Positions 24,215-35,032 of a stretch of DNA of 64,000 bases are shown here, in pieces. Each line of letters starts with the position of its first letter. The first letter of the stretch is position 1. Source of the stretch: Oscarella lobularis (lineage: Eukaryota; Porifera; Homoscleromorpha; Homosclerophorida; Oscarellidae); contig NC_089192.1 of the NCBI RefSeq assembly GCF_947507565.1, forward strand, positions 1,364,001-1,428,000. The letters are read 5' to 3'. A program made the position numbers and the translations under genes. The notes below the pieces were generated by a model that saw only the letters and a program-made list of their open reading frames with translations, had not been told where the DNA came from and did no database searches.

Positions 24215-24350
24215 GTCAGCCCAGTCGTTTCTGGTATTTGGTCGGGCGCGCAGGCCCTCATCGCCTTCTTCGCCGTCGCTATAGCAGCAGAGAAAATGTT
24301 TTGGAGCTCTGCGAGAAGTTGAAAGCGTGGCTAGCTGGCCCGCATTAGAA
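24215..24350 (+). pseudogene. fragment of SNTX-like exon 2
   Basis: About 135 bp resembling the part of exon 2 near 17890-18015 (SNTX-like gene 2), with several substitutions and no flanking exons. It shows that the array once held at least a fourth copy. The stretch 23951-24214 shows nothing else. Confidence 0.75.
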
Positions 24351-24770
24351 TTCGTCCAAGACTCAAACAGGATGTCATTTATATCACTTCATCTTCGCCA
24401 TAGGAAGGCGGAAGCTTCACTCCATAAATATCCACTGGCACAATTAGAAGCCAAGCAGTTTAGAAACAAGCTTCTTCTTGCACCTTCAATTCAGAGCCAA
24501 AGAAGGTATACACCGGTGAGGTAATTTGTTATGTGAAGAAAATGCACCTAAATATCTTTGCGTCTAATTGTTGACATAGCGATTTTCTTTTTAAAATCGC
24601 GCCTTCCGAGCTCGACTTCGCTGGCGGGGCCTCATTTGGGAAACCACGTCTTTCACGCAGTCCTCGATGCAACTGTCGAGAAACGTCAGCTCATCAAGTC
24701 GATCTCTGAGAATAATTAAGAGCGTTCTGTTGCTCTCGCTGCTAATGTAGACGATATTCGACATCATCAA
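24351..24770. repeat. spacer with partial module R
   Basis: No gene found. About 24595-24740 matches the part of module R carrying the minus-strand frame EDCVKDVVSQMRPRQRSR (also near 7930-7870). Confidence 0.45.
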
Positions 24771-24771
24771 A

Positions 24772-25010
24772 ATGTGCACAGTAAGAGATTTTTGGTGGGT
24801 TGGTGGATGAGAACGTTTTTTGTTTTCTCTCAGATGGTAGAAGTAAGAGTCACGGAAGAGCTTCTACAAAAGAACTTCACTGTGGGTATGAGTCTGAGTG
24901 AGAATGTTTGCGGTCTTCCTGCAATGGCGGAAGACTTGTACTCCATGCTCAAGCGTATGGACGTGAAAGACGATCAGCTTCGTTATGAGAAATTGTGGCG
25001 AGAGAAGTAT
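24772..25010 (+). pseudogene. OXNAD1-like C-terminal exon fragment
   Basis: Matches the last intron and exon of the OXNAD1-like gene: GTGCACAGTAAG donor region, CTCTCAG acceptor near 24834, then NFTVGMSLSE, a decayed CGLPAMAED and the C-terminus QLRYEKLW. The Tyr-Val before CGPP is lost and Pro-Pro is changed, so the nucleotide-binding end is damaged. No upstream exons. Confidence 0.75.
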
Positions 25011-25202
25011 AACTCCGCGGTAACTTCAGCGGTAGGGAAACCGGAAATGAGAGAGCAGAGGTACTATAAGATACTGTTATGCAATAGTTGTATGATACGA
25101 GACGCAGCTGCTGCAAAAAGCAAAGACAAGAAAACAACGACAATTGGTAGCAAAGCTAGCTAAAGGCACACCAATTGTAGTCAGCAAGGATGACAGACAG
25201 CG

Positions 25203-25905
25203 TCACAGCTTTTCATTTGGAGATTGCCCCGGAGGTAGATGAGCGCAGGAGTATCGCGACGTCAAAACAAAGGCCTAATTAAAGTTTTAGTTTGCCCGCA
25301 AACTTTATCTATCGTAACTTACGTAAGTGAGATTAGCTGTCTCGCCCACAGCCGTCAGTGATCCGACGTCAGACTCGTTACAGCGAAGATCGATTCTCAC
25401 CATACGCCCGTCTTTTCCTCCGATCATATTGTACGTCAATCCGGTTTCAGATTGTGCAAAATAGGCTCCGTCAATCTGGCTGCAGGAAAATGTGAATTTT
25501 CGATCTGGAACGTCACGGATTTGACAAACCTGTGCATTTAATTGGTTTATTGATAAATGGCAAGTACCGGATGGCCTACCGTGCTATCGTTGCAGTATTG
25601 CAAAGAAAAATCGGAGCAGAGACTAACGTCGTAGAAGTATTTTCCATCAAATATCTTTTGAAAGCTGCTCACAGACTGCATTACAGGCTTTGTCTGAGCT
25701 ATGGCTTCTTGGTTTGCGCTTACAGTGGAGTGCCATTGCCGGCGAGTGGAGTTAAATCAACCCTGTAGCCGTTGTCGTACTGGCAAAAACAGGTATTCAA
25801 AAGACGGCATTCGCCTTCGGGTTGGCTCTCCACAACGTTCCTTAAAAGCGTCACAACAACGAAGAAAACGCTGAAGAGACCTTGAAGACAAAGGAGCCTC
25901 GCCAT
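25203..25905 (-). CDS. secreted MRH-domain protein, copy 2 (intact)
   Basis: Four exons on the minus strand: 25905-25724, 25664-25580, 25529-25323 and 25274-25203; introns 59, 50 and 48 bp; phases agree; 181 residues. A signal peptide (MARLLCLQGLFSVFFVVVTL) is followed by one mannose-6-phosphate-receptor-homology domain: CFCQYDNGYRVDLTPL, FAQSETGLTYN, GGKDGRMVRIDLRC, then GETANLTYAF and a closing Cys. The Gln, Arg, Glu and Tyr that contact mannose-6-phosphate in the family all have candidates here. No membrane segment, so likely luminal or secreted. It lies tail to tail with an OXNAD1-like fragment, as in the other copies. Confidence 0.85.
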
Positions 25906-26570
25906 TGCGTGTGTTCAGAGAGGGGTCAGACGGTCGCAAGACTTGTTGTGTGTGTGTCACAAAATTTGTGTGCGTCACAAGACTTTGTTGTGTGTATCAC
26001 AAGACGTGTGTCACAAGACTTCTGTGTACGCGTGCAACACCTCGGAGCCACCATTATCCGGTCGTCCCAGTGGCTGAAATATCGGACAAGGAAAAACAGA
26101 ATGCAGCGATTCAGAATCCGATTCGGAACAGCTTGCCCTTTCCGTCGGCTTGGCACACAAATCCAAAACGACCAATCAATTGTCTCTGGCGACTGTTCCG
26201 GGCCCGTCCTTTGCAATCGCGAGACTCGTTTCTTCTTCGATCTTCTCGATAGTAAACTAAAATTAACGGCGACGTATATAGCGTCAAAGCGACCACGATT
26301 GTTCGCGAGTCGTCGTCGTATCCACGGCAACAGCGGAAGTCGATCGAAGAGACTCGGACCGTCGATCCGGCCGTTTTTCATGAAGCTAGAAGGCGCGATG
26401 TTGATTCTCTCGCTCGCTATTTCGTCACCGGCTGCTCCTCGTACAGCTCCGCGCCTTCGGCATCATCTGGCGCTTCCCGTCGGCTCGCTGTGCGTCGACT
26501 GCGCGCGTCGTACACGGTCGCTCTTCTGGCGAAGTTCCTCTACCAAACTATGAAAGTAGCATTTCCAACC
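25906..26570. repeat. 5' flank shared by MRH genes, with CACAAGA minisatellite
   Basis: Shared with 38503-39180 and 48643-49300. Just upstream of each MRH start are several imperfect copies of TGTGTGTCACAAGACTTGTG (25935-26025 here). The rest (to 26570) is conserved between copies, but its frames are interrupted by indels, so promoter or UTR sequence is the best reading. Confidence 0.6.
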
Positions 26571-26613
26571 AGGGTACAAAATCTGAGGCACAGAGAAAGG
26601 GAAGCAGAAATTC

Positions 26614-27000
26614 GGCAGTGGCTGCCCTTACGGATACGTAAGGCCGTTATCCTTACGGACACATATAGCTCTATATAGAGAGCTTAGAAAGCGTTTTCTT
26701 CATGTACCTAACCCAACACCAACCCTAAACCTTACTGGTATCGGTGGCGGCCCCGCTCCGGGCTTAACCGCCCCAATGAGCATAGGTCGCAGAGGGGGGC
26801 TTCGCCCCCCCTGGAAGCACCATGCTACGGGCGGTTAAGCCGCAGTCGCGGGTGATCGTATATCGTATATCGCCGATTAGGCACAAAAAAAGCACCCTTC
26901 GGGATTCGAACCCCTAACCTGCTGCGTGGAAGCCGTATCCCAGAGCACCCCCCAGGATAACAGACTTACGTATCCGTACAGTGTAAGAGCAGCCACTGCG
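26614..27000. mobile_element. non-autonomous element with tRNA-like core, 9-10 bp target duplication
   Basis: Ends GGCAGTGGCTGCCCTTAC..GGATACGTAAG and the inverted form CTTACGTATCC...GTAAGAGCAGCCACTGC are flanked by CAGAAATTC on both sides (26605-26613 and 27001-27009). Inside are a long hairpin (about 26765-26855: GCTTAACCGCCC / GGGCGGTTAAGC around GGGGGGCTTCGCCCCCC) and, on the minus strand at about 26955-26890, a tRNA-like tail GGGGTTCGAATCCC followed by a T run. The acceptor stem does not pair well, so this is a tRNA-derived or mimic sequence, not a normal tRNA gene. Related flanks near 39190 and 49310 lack it. Confidence 0.6.
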
Positions 27001-27361
27001 CAGAAATTCTGAACCAAAGTAGCGCGCGTTAACTAGATGAGAGTGGCTCAAAAGTCAATTTCCACGAGAAAAACTGCGAGAAAGCGTTCACGACGCGAAG
27101 CGACTTTCGAAAGCGCGAGAACGGTCACGCCGATCTAAGGGGCCAGCGTGCTACAACGTCTCGCGACCATGGTTTGCTTTCAGATGAGATCATGTCGTCG
27201 CTGGGTACGTACGTATTTGTTGATTCATTTGGTGTGTTCTGCTAACAGAGCGTAGCGAGAAAGCTGCAAGGATCTAACAAGAAAGAACAAAGGCTGTTGA
27301 TCAACTAAGGAAAAGAACAACTAAGAGAAAGAGCAACATGCATGCAGGTACACTTTTTGGT
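27001..27361. repeat. module R partial copy and 3' flank of SRCR gene
   Basis: 27050-27361 is duplicated at 7950-8277 downstream of the SRCR pseudogene, and in part at 39230-39480 and 49370-49600. Contains no gene of its own. Confidence 0.6.
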
Positions 27362-30300
27362 TCAGTCGGAGCAGATCACTCCAGCGTCTTCACTATGGGA
27401 ACAGTTGTGTTCACCCCACCCTCGGGAGCTGCATTGAGCGAGACTGTATTCGGAGCCTGAACATTGAACGTCATCTATCCAAATTTTTCCCGATCCTTGA
27501 CCGAATGCAGCTCTTTGTGGTGCTTGCAGCGCCCTTTCATATCCCAAGGATCGACAAACAACGTGAGCATCATTGATATCCCAAAGGTCATCACACACAG
27601 TTCCCCATATTCCATTGTGAAAAATCTCTACGCGACCTTCGTATAAACCTGAGCCTCCTATTAGTCGGATATGATGTTCTCCGCAATCTACTACAGCCAC
27701 CGAGTTGTTGCACTTCTCTCGTTCCCAACCATAAAAACGGCATGATAGGAGACTTGACTCGGAACCATTGCATGCCCAGTTGCCCATCCAGACATGGTCC
27801 GACAAATTTCTACTCAAAGAAACGTTCTTTGCTACAATTTCGCTCTCAGAGAAACCAAATTCTCTGCAGACCACCAAAGCGTCAAAATAATTCCAATTCT
27901 TATCACAAACCGTTCCCCATGTGCCTCCGTGATAAATCTCTACGACTCCCTCACTTGCAGATATTCTTGTAAGCCTAATTCTGCGGCTGCATTTGACTCC
28001 TGCATCTTGTGAATGATCGCAGCCTTTAACTTCCCACCCAGTAAATTCGCAACTGTCTAAACGCATCTCACGACCATTGCAAGCTACATTATTCATCCAA
28101 ATGGGTCCAGATCCACGACCATAGTAAGCATTATTTCTAGCAGCTATCACGGTAGGAAATCCCAATTCTCTGCAAGTAACGTTTGCATCAGTCCAACCCC
28201 AGTTGTTATGGCATATAGTGCCCCAGGTGCCTCCGTGATAGACTTCGACGCGCCCTTCATTGGGACTAGAACCGCCTACCAATCTAACTGTTGAACATTC
28301 TACACCGGCGTCGTTTTGGTGAGTGCACTTGCTTTGACTGTAACCATTCACACCGCAATGAGTAATACTGGACTCAAAACCTCGACAGTCTACGTTAGTC
28401 ATTGCTATCGGTCCCGTGCCTTGCCCGAAATTAGCAGTAGTCACGGCTGCAGCAAATCCTAGCTCTTTGCAAACGACATTTGCGTCTTCCCAGTCCCAGC
28501 CGTGGTTACACACAGTTCCCCACCTTCCACTTTCATATACTTCCACGCGACCTTTGTTAGAAACCAGACTACCCACAAGCCTAACAGTTGTACATGTCAC
28601 TCCTGCCTCTCCCGAATGGCAATTGCTTATTCCCCATCCGCGAAAGTTGCAGTGAGTAAGGTTTGATTCATCACCTTTACATGCTACATCACTCATCCAC
28701 ACAGGTCCGGAACTTGGCCCAAAGTAGGAGTCGTGACGTAGAGAAGAGGCATTGGGAAATCCCAATTCCTTGCAAACGACTTTCGCATCCTCAAAATCCC
28801 ATTGCTCGTCGCACACCGTTCCCCACGACCCGTTGAAGTATATCTCTACACGGCCTTCGTTAGGAGTAGCGCCATCAGTAAGTTTGACAGTGGCACACTC
28901 AACACCGGCGTCTTCAGAATGCCCGCAATTATTGATACCCCAACCATTGGAACGGCACAGAGTAAGATTTGTCTCATCACCTCGGCAAGCAACATCATCC
29001 ATCCATATTTTGCCGGATCCCGGTCCAAAGTGGGCTTTTGGTTTTGCCGCTACAGCCGTAGGAAATCCGAGTTCTTTGCACACAACGTATGCATCAGCAA
29101 ATTCCCACCCGTCGTCACAAACCGTTCCCCAAGTTCCTTTGTAGTAAACCTCAACTCGACCTTCATTCAGCTTTGAACTCCCAGAAAGTCTTAGTGTTGC
29201 GCAAACGACGCCTACAGTTTGCGTGGTAGAGCAATATCCTACACCCCAGCCATTAAAGCTGCAGCTAGTGAGGTTTTGTTCGTGCCCAGTACATTGTACT
29301 CCGTTCATCCATACAGTCTGGGGACCAGAACCATAATACCAATGAGCAGGGCTTTTTACATCAAAGGCAGTCGGAAATCCCAACTCTCGACAGACGACGT
29401 GCGCTTCAGTGAAATCCCATCCGTATCTACAAACAGATCCCCATGTTCCTTTGTGGTAGACTTCAACACGACCTTCATTCAGCGTTTGGCCACCCATAAG
29501 TCGAACTCTAGCGCAAGTAACTCCTGCATCTTGTTTATGGCTGCAGGAGTTTGCACTCCTACTGCAATCGGAAAGGTTTCTTTCGCTGCCGTTGCAACCT
29601 ACGTTGCTCATCCATATAGGCCCAGAACCATGCCCGAAATGTGACCCACTCGCAACGGCCACTACTGTGGGAAAACCAAGCTCCCTGCATACCACATACC
29701 CGTCTTTCCAATCCCAGCCACGATCACACACTGTTCCCCACTGGCCTTCAAAATACACCTCTACGCGTCCACTGTAAAATGTGTTGGTGCCCACAAGTCG
29801 AACTGCTGCACAAACAACGCCGGCAAAACTACAATATCGGGTCGCACTATAAAAGGAGCAACTTTCAAGTTTGCTTTCCCTACCTGTGCAAGACAAGTAA
29901 TCTATAACCAAGTCGGTACCTCCTCCAAAGGAGGTTCCGCGTTTTGCACTCGACGCAGTAGGAAATCCTAGCTGCCTGCAGACGACATGAGCATCGATAA
30001 AATCCCAGTTTCTGTTGCACACTTTTGCCCATCGTCCGTGACGATAAAGTTCTACACGGCCCTCGTTTAGCGATCCGCCTCCCGTTAGTCTTACGGTTGA
30101 GCATACTACACCAGCAGCTCTGCTAGGACCGCATTCTTCTGCTCCCCACCCGGAAAATCTGCAATCAGTAAGATTTGATTCGCTACCATTGCAAGACACA
30201 GAACTCATCCAAGTTCTGCTAAATGAAACTCCAAAATATGATCCACCAACCACTTTCGTAGCAAACGGAAATCCTAGTTCTCTGCACAAAACATGACCAT

Positions 30301-32989
30301 CAGTTATATCCCACCCGTTGTCGCACACTGTGCCCCATACTCCTTTGTAGTATACTTCCACGCGACCGTCATTAGAACTGGAGCCTGAAACAATTCTTAC
30401 TCTCCTTGAACACGCAACACCAGCTATTTGGTAGCAGTAATTGGCTTTCCAACCACTAAATCTGCAGTCAGAAAGGTTAGTCTCAAAACCTTTGCAATTT
30501 ACATCGTCCATCGACACTATAGTTCTATAAAAAGAAACGGGAAATGGAGATGCATTCAATACTGGAAATCCTAACTCTCTGCACACAACTTTAGCATCAA
30601 ACTCGCCCCAGTGGCGACCGCAAACAGCAACCCAATTCCCATTATAAGTTATTTCAACGTGGCCAATTCTGGGAGCAAGTGGTCCTACAAGTTTGACAGA
30701 AGGCTTGCTACAGGTCACGCCTGCTGAGTAGCTACAGTGCTGTGTCCATTCAGAGAATTGACAGGAAAGAAGACTGTCTTCGTATCCCAAGCACCTGACA
30801 TTGTTAAACCAAACCGCAGTTTTATCCGCAGGACTGGAATATAAAGATACTGCTTCATAGTAGCCCAACTCGCGACAGACGATTTGAGCAAGGGTCTTTC
30901 CCCAACTATTACCACAGATTCTTCCCCAAATTCCTTTGTATAGCACTTCGACTTGTCCTTCATCGGAAACGTTTCCTCCGACAAGTCTAACATGGGCACT
31001 ACAAATGACTCCGGCACTTCCATCAATACTCGAGCAATAATTAGTTTGTGTGCCTATGCAGGCATCAAGTGCGGCTTCACTTCCCCTGCATTGCAGACGG
31101 GTCTTCCACGCCTCGGGTATTCGTCGACCAAAGAAGTTCCCTGCTGTGTACTTTTTAGCTCTGTAGAAACCTAGCTGCCTACAAGCAACGTGAGCATTAT
31201 TCAGATCCCACTCTTCGTCGCAAATGCCTTTCCATAATCCATCATCAGTGTCAAACACTTCTACGCGACCTTGATTGGTAGAATCCCCACCAGACAGCCT
31301 TATGTTAGTCACACAGCGTACGCTAGCGTACTTACTGCGATTGCAGCCTTGTATTCGCCTCCAACCACTTGAAGAGCAATTGCTTAGTCTATCTTCTGAG
31401 CCAACGCAAGAAAGATGGCTCATCCACACCGGTCCAGAACTGCTTCCGAAAAGCGATCCTTTCTCAACACTTGAAGAGATAGCTCGAAAGTATCCCAGCT
31501 CTCGACAAGCCACATTTGCGTCATTCAGATTCCAGTCTTGATTGCAAACATTTCCCCAAGGACCATTATGGCGAATCTCAACGCGACCTTCTCCTGGAAC
31601 AGCACTACCGCTAAGTCTGATATTTGCAACGCACACAACTGCTGCGCGGTGTCTTCGATATCCTAAAGGACAGTCCTGCGATCTTCCGCGGGGACACATG
31701 TCTAAACGCGTTTCATTTCCTAGACATTGAACATTAGACGTCCACGGTTTGCCAGCGTTTCCTTTGTTGAGGTAGTATGATGTTTTGTGATCTTTTGCCT
31801 TTACGTACCCAAGCTGCCGACAAGCGACGTGAGCGTCATTCATATCCCAGTTGTAGTCACATACAGTTTTCCATAATCCTTTCGCCAAAATTTCAACGCG
31901 TCCTTCTTCTGGGCCAGAACCGTCTCTTAAACGGATATCAAAAACGCAGAACAAGCCTGCATCTTGCTTGTGGCTGCAGTTGTGCTCAGAATTACCCCAC
32001 TCAGAGTAGCGAACACATTCACTGATCTGAGCTTCGCGTCCTGTGCAGCCAAGATTGCTCAACCATATTGGCCCGTCTCCTAATCGATCATAAGCACTCT
32101 TTGAAACGGATCTAGCTCTGAGGTACCCCAACTGTCGACAAGCCACATCGCCGTCGGCCAAGTCCCAGCCATTGTTACACACGGTACCCCAGGCGCCGTT
32201 ATGAAAAACCTCGACGCGACCTTCTTGCGGCCTAAGGCCATCAGCCAGTCGGATATTTCCTATGCAAACAACGCTTGCATCTTGGCTATGGCTGCATCGA
32301 TGAAAACCCCAATTGCGAAAACTGCACTCGGCCAAGCTACTTTCAGCGCCATTGCAGCGCACGTTGTCCATCCAAATTTTGCCTGATCCAGGTCCGAAAT
32401 ACGCCCCACTCTTAAAAGCCGCTGCTTTGTCGTACCCTTTGTTTAGTTGACGGCACACTACGTCTGCTTCTTTCAGAGTCCAGTGGGTGTCACACACGGT
32501 TCCCCAGGCACCGTTGTGGTAGACTTCAACGCGTCCTTCCCATTCATTGGGCCCATCTGCTAGTCTAATCGTGGAAATTGCAGCGTCCTGCGAAAGCAAA
32601 CCCGGAAGTTTTTTCTTTCGCTTTTCATCATATGAGCAGAGGGTTTCCAAGGACGGGCACCATTCACGCAAAGTTTGATTTACCAACTCGGAAAGACCAT
32701 TAGACGGAGATCTAGCTACGCGAAAAGAGTCCTTTCGTGGCTGAAGACTTTTAGGTAAATCATATTTGGAGAAATCAAATGTTTTGATTGCAGTCAGAAA
32801 ATCTTCCAGCTTGCTTACTCTGACTTGCAAACCGTTTAGTTCAGATAGAATAGTTGTTTCACGACGTCTTGCCTCTAAGACTTCCACAATTGCAAAAACT
32901 GCTACAGAAGCACATAAGACAGCGAAGGCAACTGCAGGCACATTGCAGCTTAGTTGTCGTCGATCACTTCGGGGTTTTTCGACGCCCAT
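27362..32989 (-). CDS. type II membrane protein with 17 SRCR domains
   Basis: One uninterrupted frame of 1875 codons with no intron, unlike most neighbours. A short basic cytoplasmic N-terminus is followed by a single hydrophobic helix at residues ~17-38 (signal anchor), a heptad-like stalk (~44-72) and then seventeen tandem scavenger-receptor cysteine-rich domains from ~142 to the end. Each opens like IRL..G....EGRVEV and contains WGTVCD..W and the WMD/WM..V.C pattern. SRCR domains bind proteins, polysaccharides and microbial ligands; a surface or shed recognition receptor is the likely role. The last domain ends two residues after its final Cys. Domains 5-7 and 9 have more divergent motifs. 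The 3' third was duplicated to 8070-9655. Confidence 0.93.
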   Translation of the reverse strand: MGVEKPRSDRRQLSCNVPAVAFAVLCASVAVFAIVEVLEARRRETTILSELNGLQVRVSKLEDFLTAIKTFDFSKYDLPKSLQPRKDSFRVARSPSNGLSELVNQTLREWCPSLETLCSYDEKRKKKLPGLLSQDAAISTIRLADGPNEWEGRVEVYHNGAWGTVCDTHWTLKEADVVCRQLNKGYDKAAAFKSGAYFGPGSGKIWMDNVRCNGAESSLAECSFRNWGFHRCSHSQDASVVCIGNIRLADGLRPQEGRVEVFHNGAWGTVCNNGWDLADGDVACRQLGYLRARSVSKSAYDRLGDGPIWLSNLGCTGREAQISECVRYSEWGNSEHNCSHKQDAGLFCVFDIRLRDGSGPEEGRVEILAKGLWKTVCDYNWDMNDAHVACRQLGYVKAKDHKTSYYLNKGNAGKPWTSNVQCLGNETRLDMCPRGRSQDCPLGYRRHRAAVVCVANIRLSGSAVPGEGRVEIRHNGPWGNVCNQDWNLNDANVACRELGYFRAISSSVEKGSLFGSSSGPVWMSHLSCVGSEDRLSNCSSSGWRRIQGCNRSKYASVRCVTNIRLSGGDSTNQGRVEVFDTDDGLWKGICDEEWDLNNAHVACRQLGFYRAKKYTAGNFFGRRIPEAWKTRLQCRGSEAALDACIGTQTNYCSSIDGSAGVICSAHVRLVGGNVSDEGQVEVLYKGIWGRICGNSWGKTLAQIVCRELGYYEAVSLYSSPADKTAVWFNNVRCLGYEDSLLSCQFSEWTQHCSYSAGVTCSKPSVKLVGPLAPRIGHVEITYNGNWVAVCGRHWGEFDAKVVCRELGFPVLNASPFPVSFYRTIVSMDDVNCKGFETNLSDCRFSGWKANYCYQIAGVACSRRVRIVSGSSSNDGRVEVYYKGVWGTVCDNGWDITDGHVLCRELGFPFATKVVGGSYFGVSFSRTWMSSVSCNGSESNLTDCRFSGWGAEECGPSRAAGVVCSTVRLTGGGSLNEGRVELYRHGRWAKVCNRNWDFIDAHVVCRQLGFPTASSAKRGTSFGGGTDLVIDYLSCTGRESKLESCSFYSATRYCSFAGVVCAAVRLVGTNTFYSGRVEVYFEGQWGTVCDRGWDWKDGYVVCRELGFPTVVAVASGSHFGHGSGPIWMSNVGCNGSERNLSDCSRSANSCSHKQDAGVTCARVRLMGGQTLNEGRVEVYHKGTWGSVCRYGWDFTEAHVVCRELGFPTAFDVKSPAHWYYGSGPQTVWMNGVQCTGHEQNLTSCSFNGWGVGYCSTTQTVGVVCATLRLSGSSKLNEGRVEVYYKGTWGTVCDDGWEFADAYVVCKELGFPTAVAAKPKAHFGPGSGKIWMDDVACRGDETNLTLCRSNGWGINNCGHSEDAGVECATVKLTDGATPNEGRVEIYFNGSWGTVCDEQWDFEDAKVVCKELGFPNASSLRHDSYFGPSSGPVWMSDVACKGDESNLTHCNFRGWGISNCHSGEAGVTCTTVRLVGSLVSNKGRVEVYESGRWGTVCNHGWDWEDANVVCKELGFAAAVTTANFGQGTGPIAMTNVDCRGFESSITHCGVNGYSQSKCTHQNDAGVECSTVRLVGGSSPNEGRVEVYHGGTWGTICHNNWGWTDANVTCRELGFPTVIAARNNAYYGRGSGPIWMNNVACNGREMRLDSCEFTGWEVKGCDHSQDAGVKCSRRIRLTRISASEGVVEIYHGGTWGTVCDKNWNYFDALVVCREFGFSESEIVAKNVSLSRNLSDHVWMGNWACNGSESSLLSCRFYGWEREKCNNSVAVVDCGEHHIRLIGGSGLYEGRVEIFHNGIWGTVCDDLWDINDAHVVCRSLGYERALQAPQRAAFGQGSGKIWIDDVQCSGSEYSLAQCSSRGWGEHNCSHSEDAGVICSD

Positions 32990-32996
32990 GTTTTAA

Positions 32997-33300
32997 TCTC
33001 ACAAAGTTTTCTTCAACTGATCTGGTCGTTAGTTGTGTTAGGAATAAAAATCCGCAAGATCCGGTTTACACGACACATTTGAACGTAGACTACCGTGGGT
33101 ACTTCAATTTTGTGATAAGCTCTTTACGCAAAAGCCTGAAAAGCATCTTGAGAAGGTTTGTACTACAACCCTTCTAGGAAAGCCACAGTAGATTCACGGC
33201 ATCGGACCAGTGTAGCGCACGTTATGTCAGAGAGGCTCTAAAAAGACGGCTCTATTCAATCGAACGCTGCCGCTCGGAGCTATTAGCTCTCGAATGTAGG
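32997..33300. repeat. start of duplicated unit 1
   Basis: Matches 45569-45860 and 54259-54560. The shared block begins at TCTCACAAAGTTTTCTTCAAC in all three, immediately after the SRCR start codon region here. No coding frame is supported. Confidence 0.65.
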
Positions 33301-34302
33301 ATTAGACTACGTCTATATTTTTGTTTAACGGTAGCAGCTCGTTGCTCAGGGCGTCCGTCAGCACGCACTTGGAACGAACAGAGGAGGCGACGAGAAACGA
33401 GGTGAAGGAGCAGCGCGATCGTTTACTCATTGTTTCAAAAAAAGCACACAGGTAGCGGTGAAATCGACTATCGTAGCCATTAGGCAGGAATCTCCAACAG
33501 TCAAATCGCTCACACTGTCCATACCAGACAAAGAATTCCGATTCAAAGCAGGACAATGGTTCTAGAGGAGAAAAAATTTCCAGAATTAATAATATTTCAT
33601 TTTCCTCAGGGTCGATTTTTTTCATACCGGGTTTATCGGTCGTTGGAGGATTTTCCATCACGTCGACTCCAGCCCATTTGGCTCGTCGCAGAACGATCGA
33701 CTTGGCCGTCAAAGCGAGCGATCATCCGCCGGCCGCTTGGATTCATCGCGAGGCAAAGGTTGGTAGTCACGTGACCGTTCAAGTCGGCTGCGATTTCTAT
33801 TTCGACGACGATAAGATTGACTGTGTGTCGACGTTGTCGAATTTTCTGTTTGTCGCCGGCGGAATTGGAATCACGCCTCTCCATTCGATCATGAGACACG
33901 CGATCGATTTGAAAAACGGTGGAAGCGACGACGCGGGGAAAATTGAGGCTGCTCTATAGCGCAAAGACTTTGGACGAGATGATATTCGAGAAGTCTCTGA
34001 GGGAGCTGAAAGAAAGAGAATTTCTTCGATGCCGCTTTGTGCTTGACTGGATCCCATCAAGCTCATATGCATCATCGAGATGTGCACAGTGAGTGATTTC
34101 TAATGGGGGTTGGCGGTGAGAGCGTTTCTTGTTTTCTCTCAGTTGGTAGAATCACGAAGGATCTTCTCAAGATCTTTACTCTGGGTATGAGCCCGAGTGA
34201 GATTATTGCCTATGTCTGCGGCCCTCCTGCAATGACGGACGACGCATGCTCGAGCGCATGGGCGTGAAAGACGATTGATTGTGGTATGAGAAATGGCGGT
34301 GA
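33300..34302 (+). pseudogene. OXNAD1-like pseudogene, copy in unit 1
   Basis: Exon order matches the intact copy at 54579-55573, with the same short introns (GTGAAG...CACACAG near 33400-33453; GTTCTAG...CTCAG near 33557-33610). Three changes break it: an extra T in the T-run at about 33618, an extra G at about 33938 that brings in a TAG, and a deletion near 34245 in the C-terminal exon. All three are shared with the copy in unit 2, so the gene was already dead before the unit duplicated. Confidence 0.85.
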
Positions 34303-35006
34303 GAAGCAGGATGCCGTTATCGTGAATAACGTGGAAATTAACAGGTAAAGTCAGCGACCCGCTTTAATTAATTAAATAAAATTAGGGCAATTGTAAATGA
34401 GAGAGCGGAAATATTCGCGCGCTAACCAAGGTAGTGGTATGCAATACATGTAGTTGTATTATACGACCCGACGCAGCTACTACAAAAAAACAACGAAAAT
34501 TACCAGCAAAGCCAGCTAAAGGCACACCGGTTGTAAAACAGACAGCATCACAGCTTTTCATTTGGAGATTGCTCCGGAGGCAGATGAGCGCAGGCAGAGC
34601 CCTATAAAAGAGAGCTGCGCCAACCCCGGACATAGGCGCCATTTTGTGTCCAGCTTCGATACTTGGGGCGTCTCGTGCGGCTAGCAGGAGAGGTATCTGC
34701 AACTGCCCGATTTAGAACATGTTTATCTCAGCTCGAACTTACATGCGACGTAGCTAGACGCCCAATAACGCTTATCTTTTATTGTTTTCGCGACGACGCG
34801 AAAACCGCAACTTCTTACCCTTTACGCTGAGAGCGTTTTCGAATTTTTCTGCGTGAACAGCTATTATTGGACGGGTATTTATGAGTTATTTCGATAGGTG
34901 TTCCTTTGAGAAATACGCAGAAATTGAGCTCCAAGCTGTACCAGTATTCTAGGCATTCCCGGATAAAGAAAACAAAATTGCGAAAGCATGTCCACCGAAT
35001 CATACA

Positions 35007-35012
35007 TTTATT
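35007..35012 (-). terminator. poly(A) signal of the transposase gene
   Basis: AATAAA on the minus strand 21 bases past the transposase stop, inside the transposon. Confidence 0.5.
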
Positions 35013-35032
35013 GCCAAACCAATCTAAAAGTA

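Noticed and set aside
25882..26553. 223-codon plus-strand frame upstream of MRH copy 2
   Set aside because: Frames in the two sister flanks are interrupted by indels; more likely promoter or UTR of the MRH gene.
26880..26960. Functional tRNA gene on the minus strand
   Set aside because: The T-arm motif is good, but the acceptor stem does not pair and no clear D arm fits; treated as a tRNA-like part of a mobile element.
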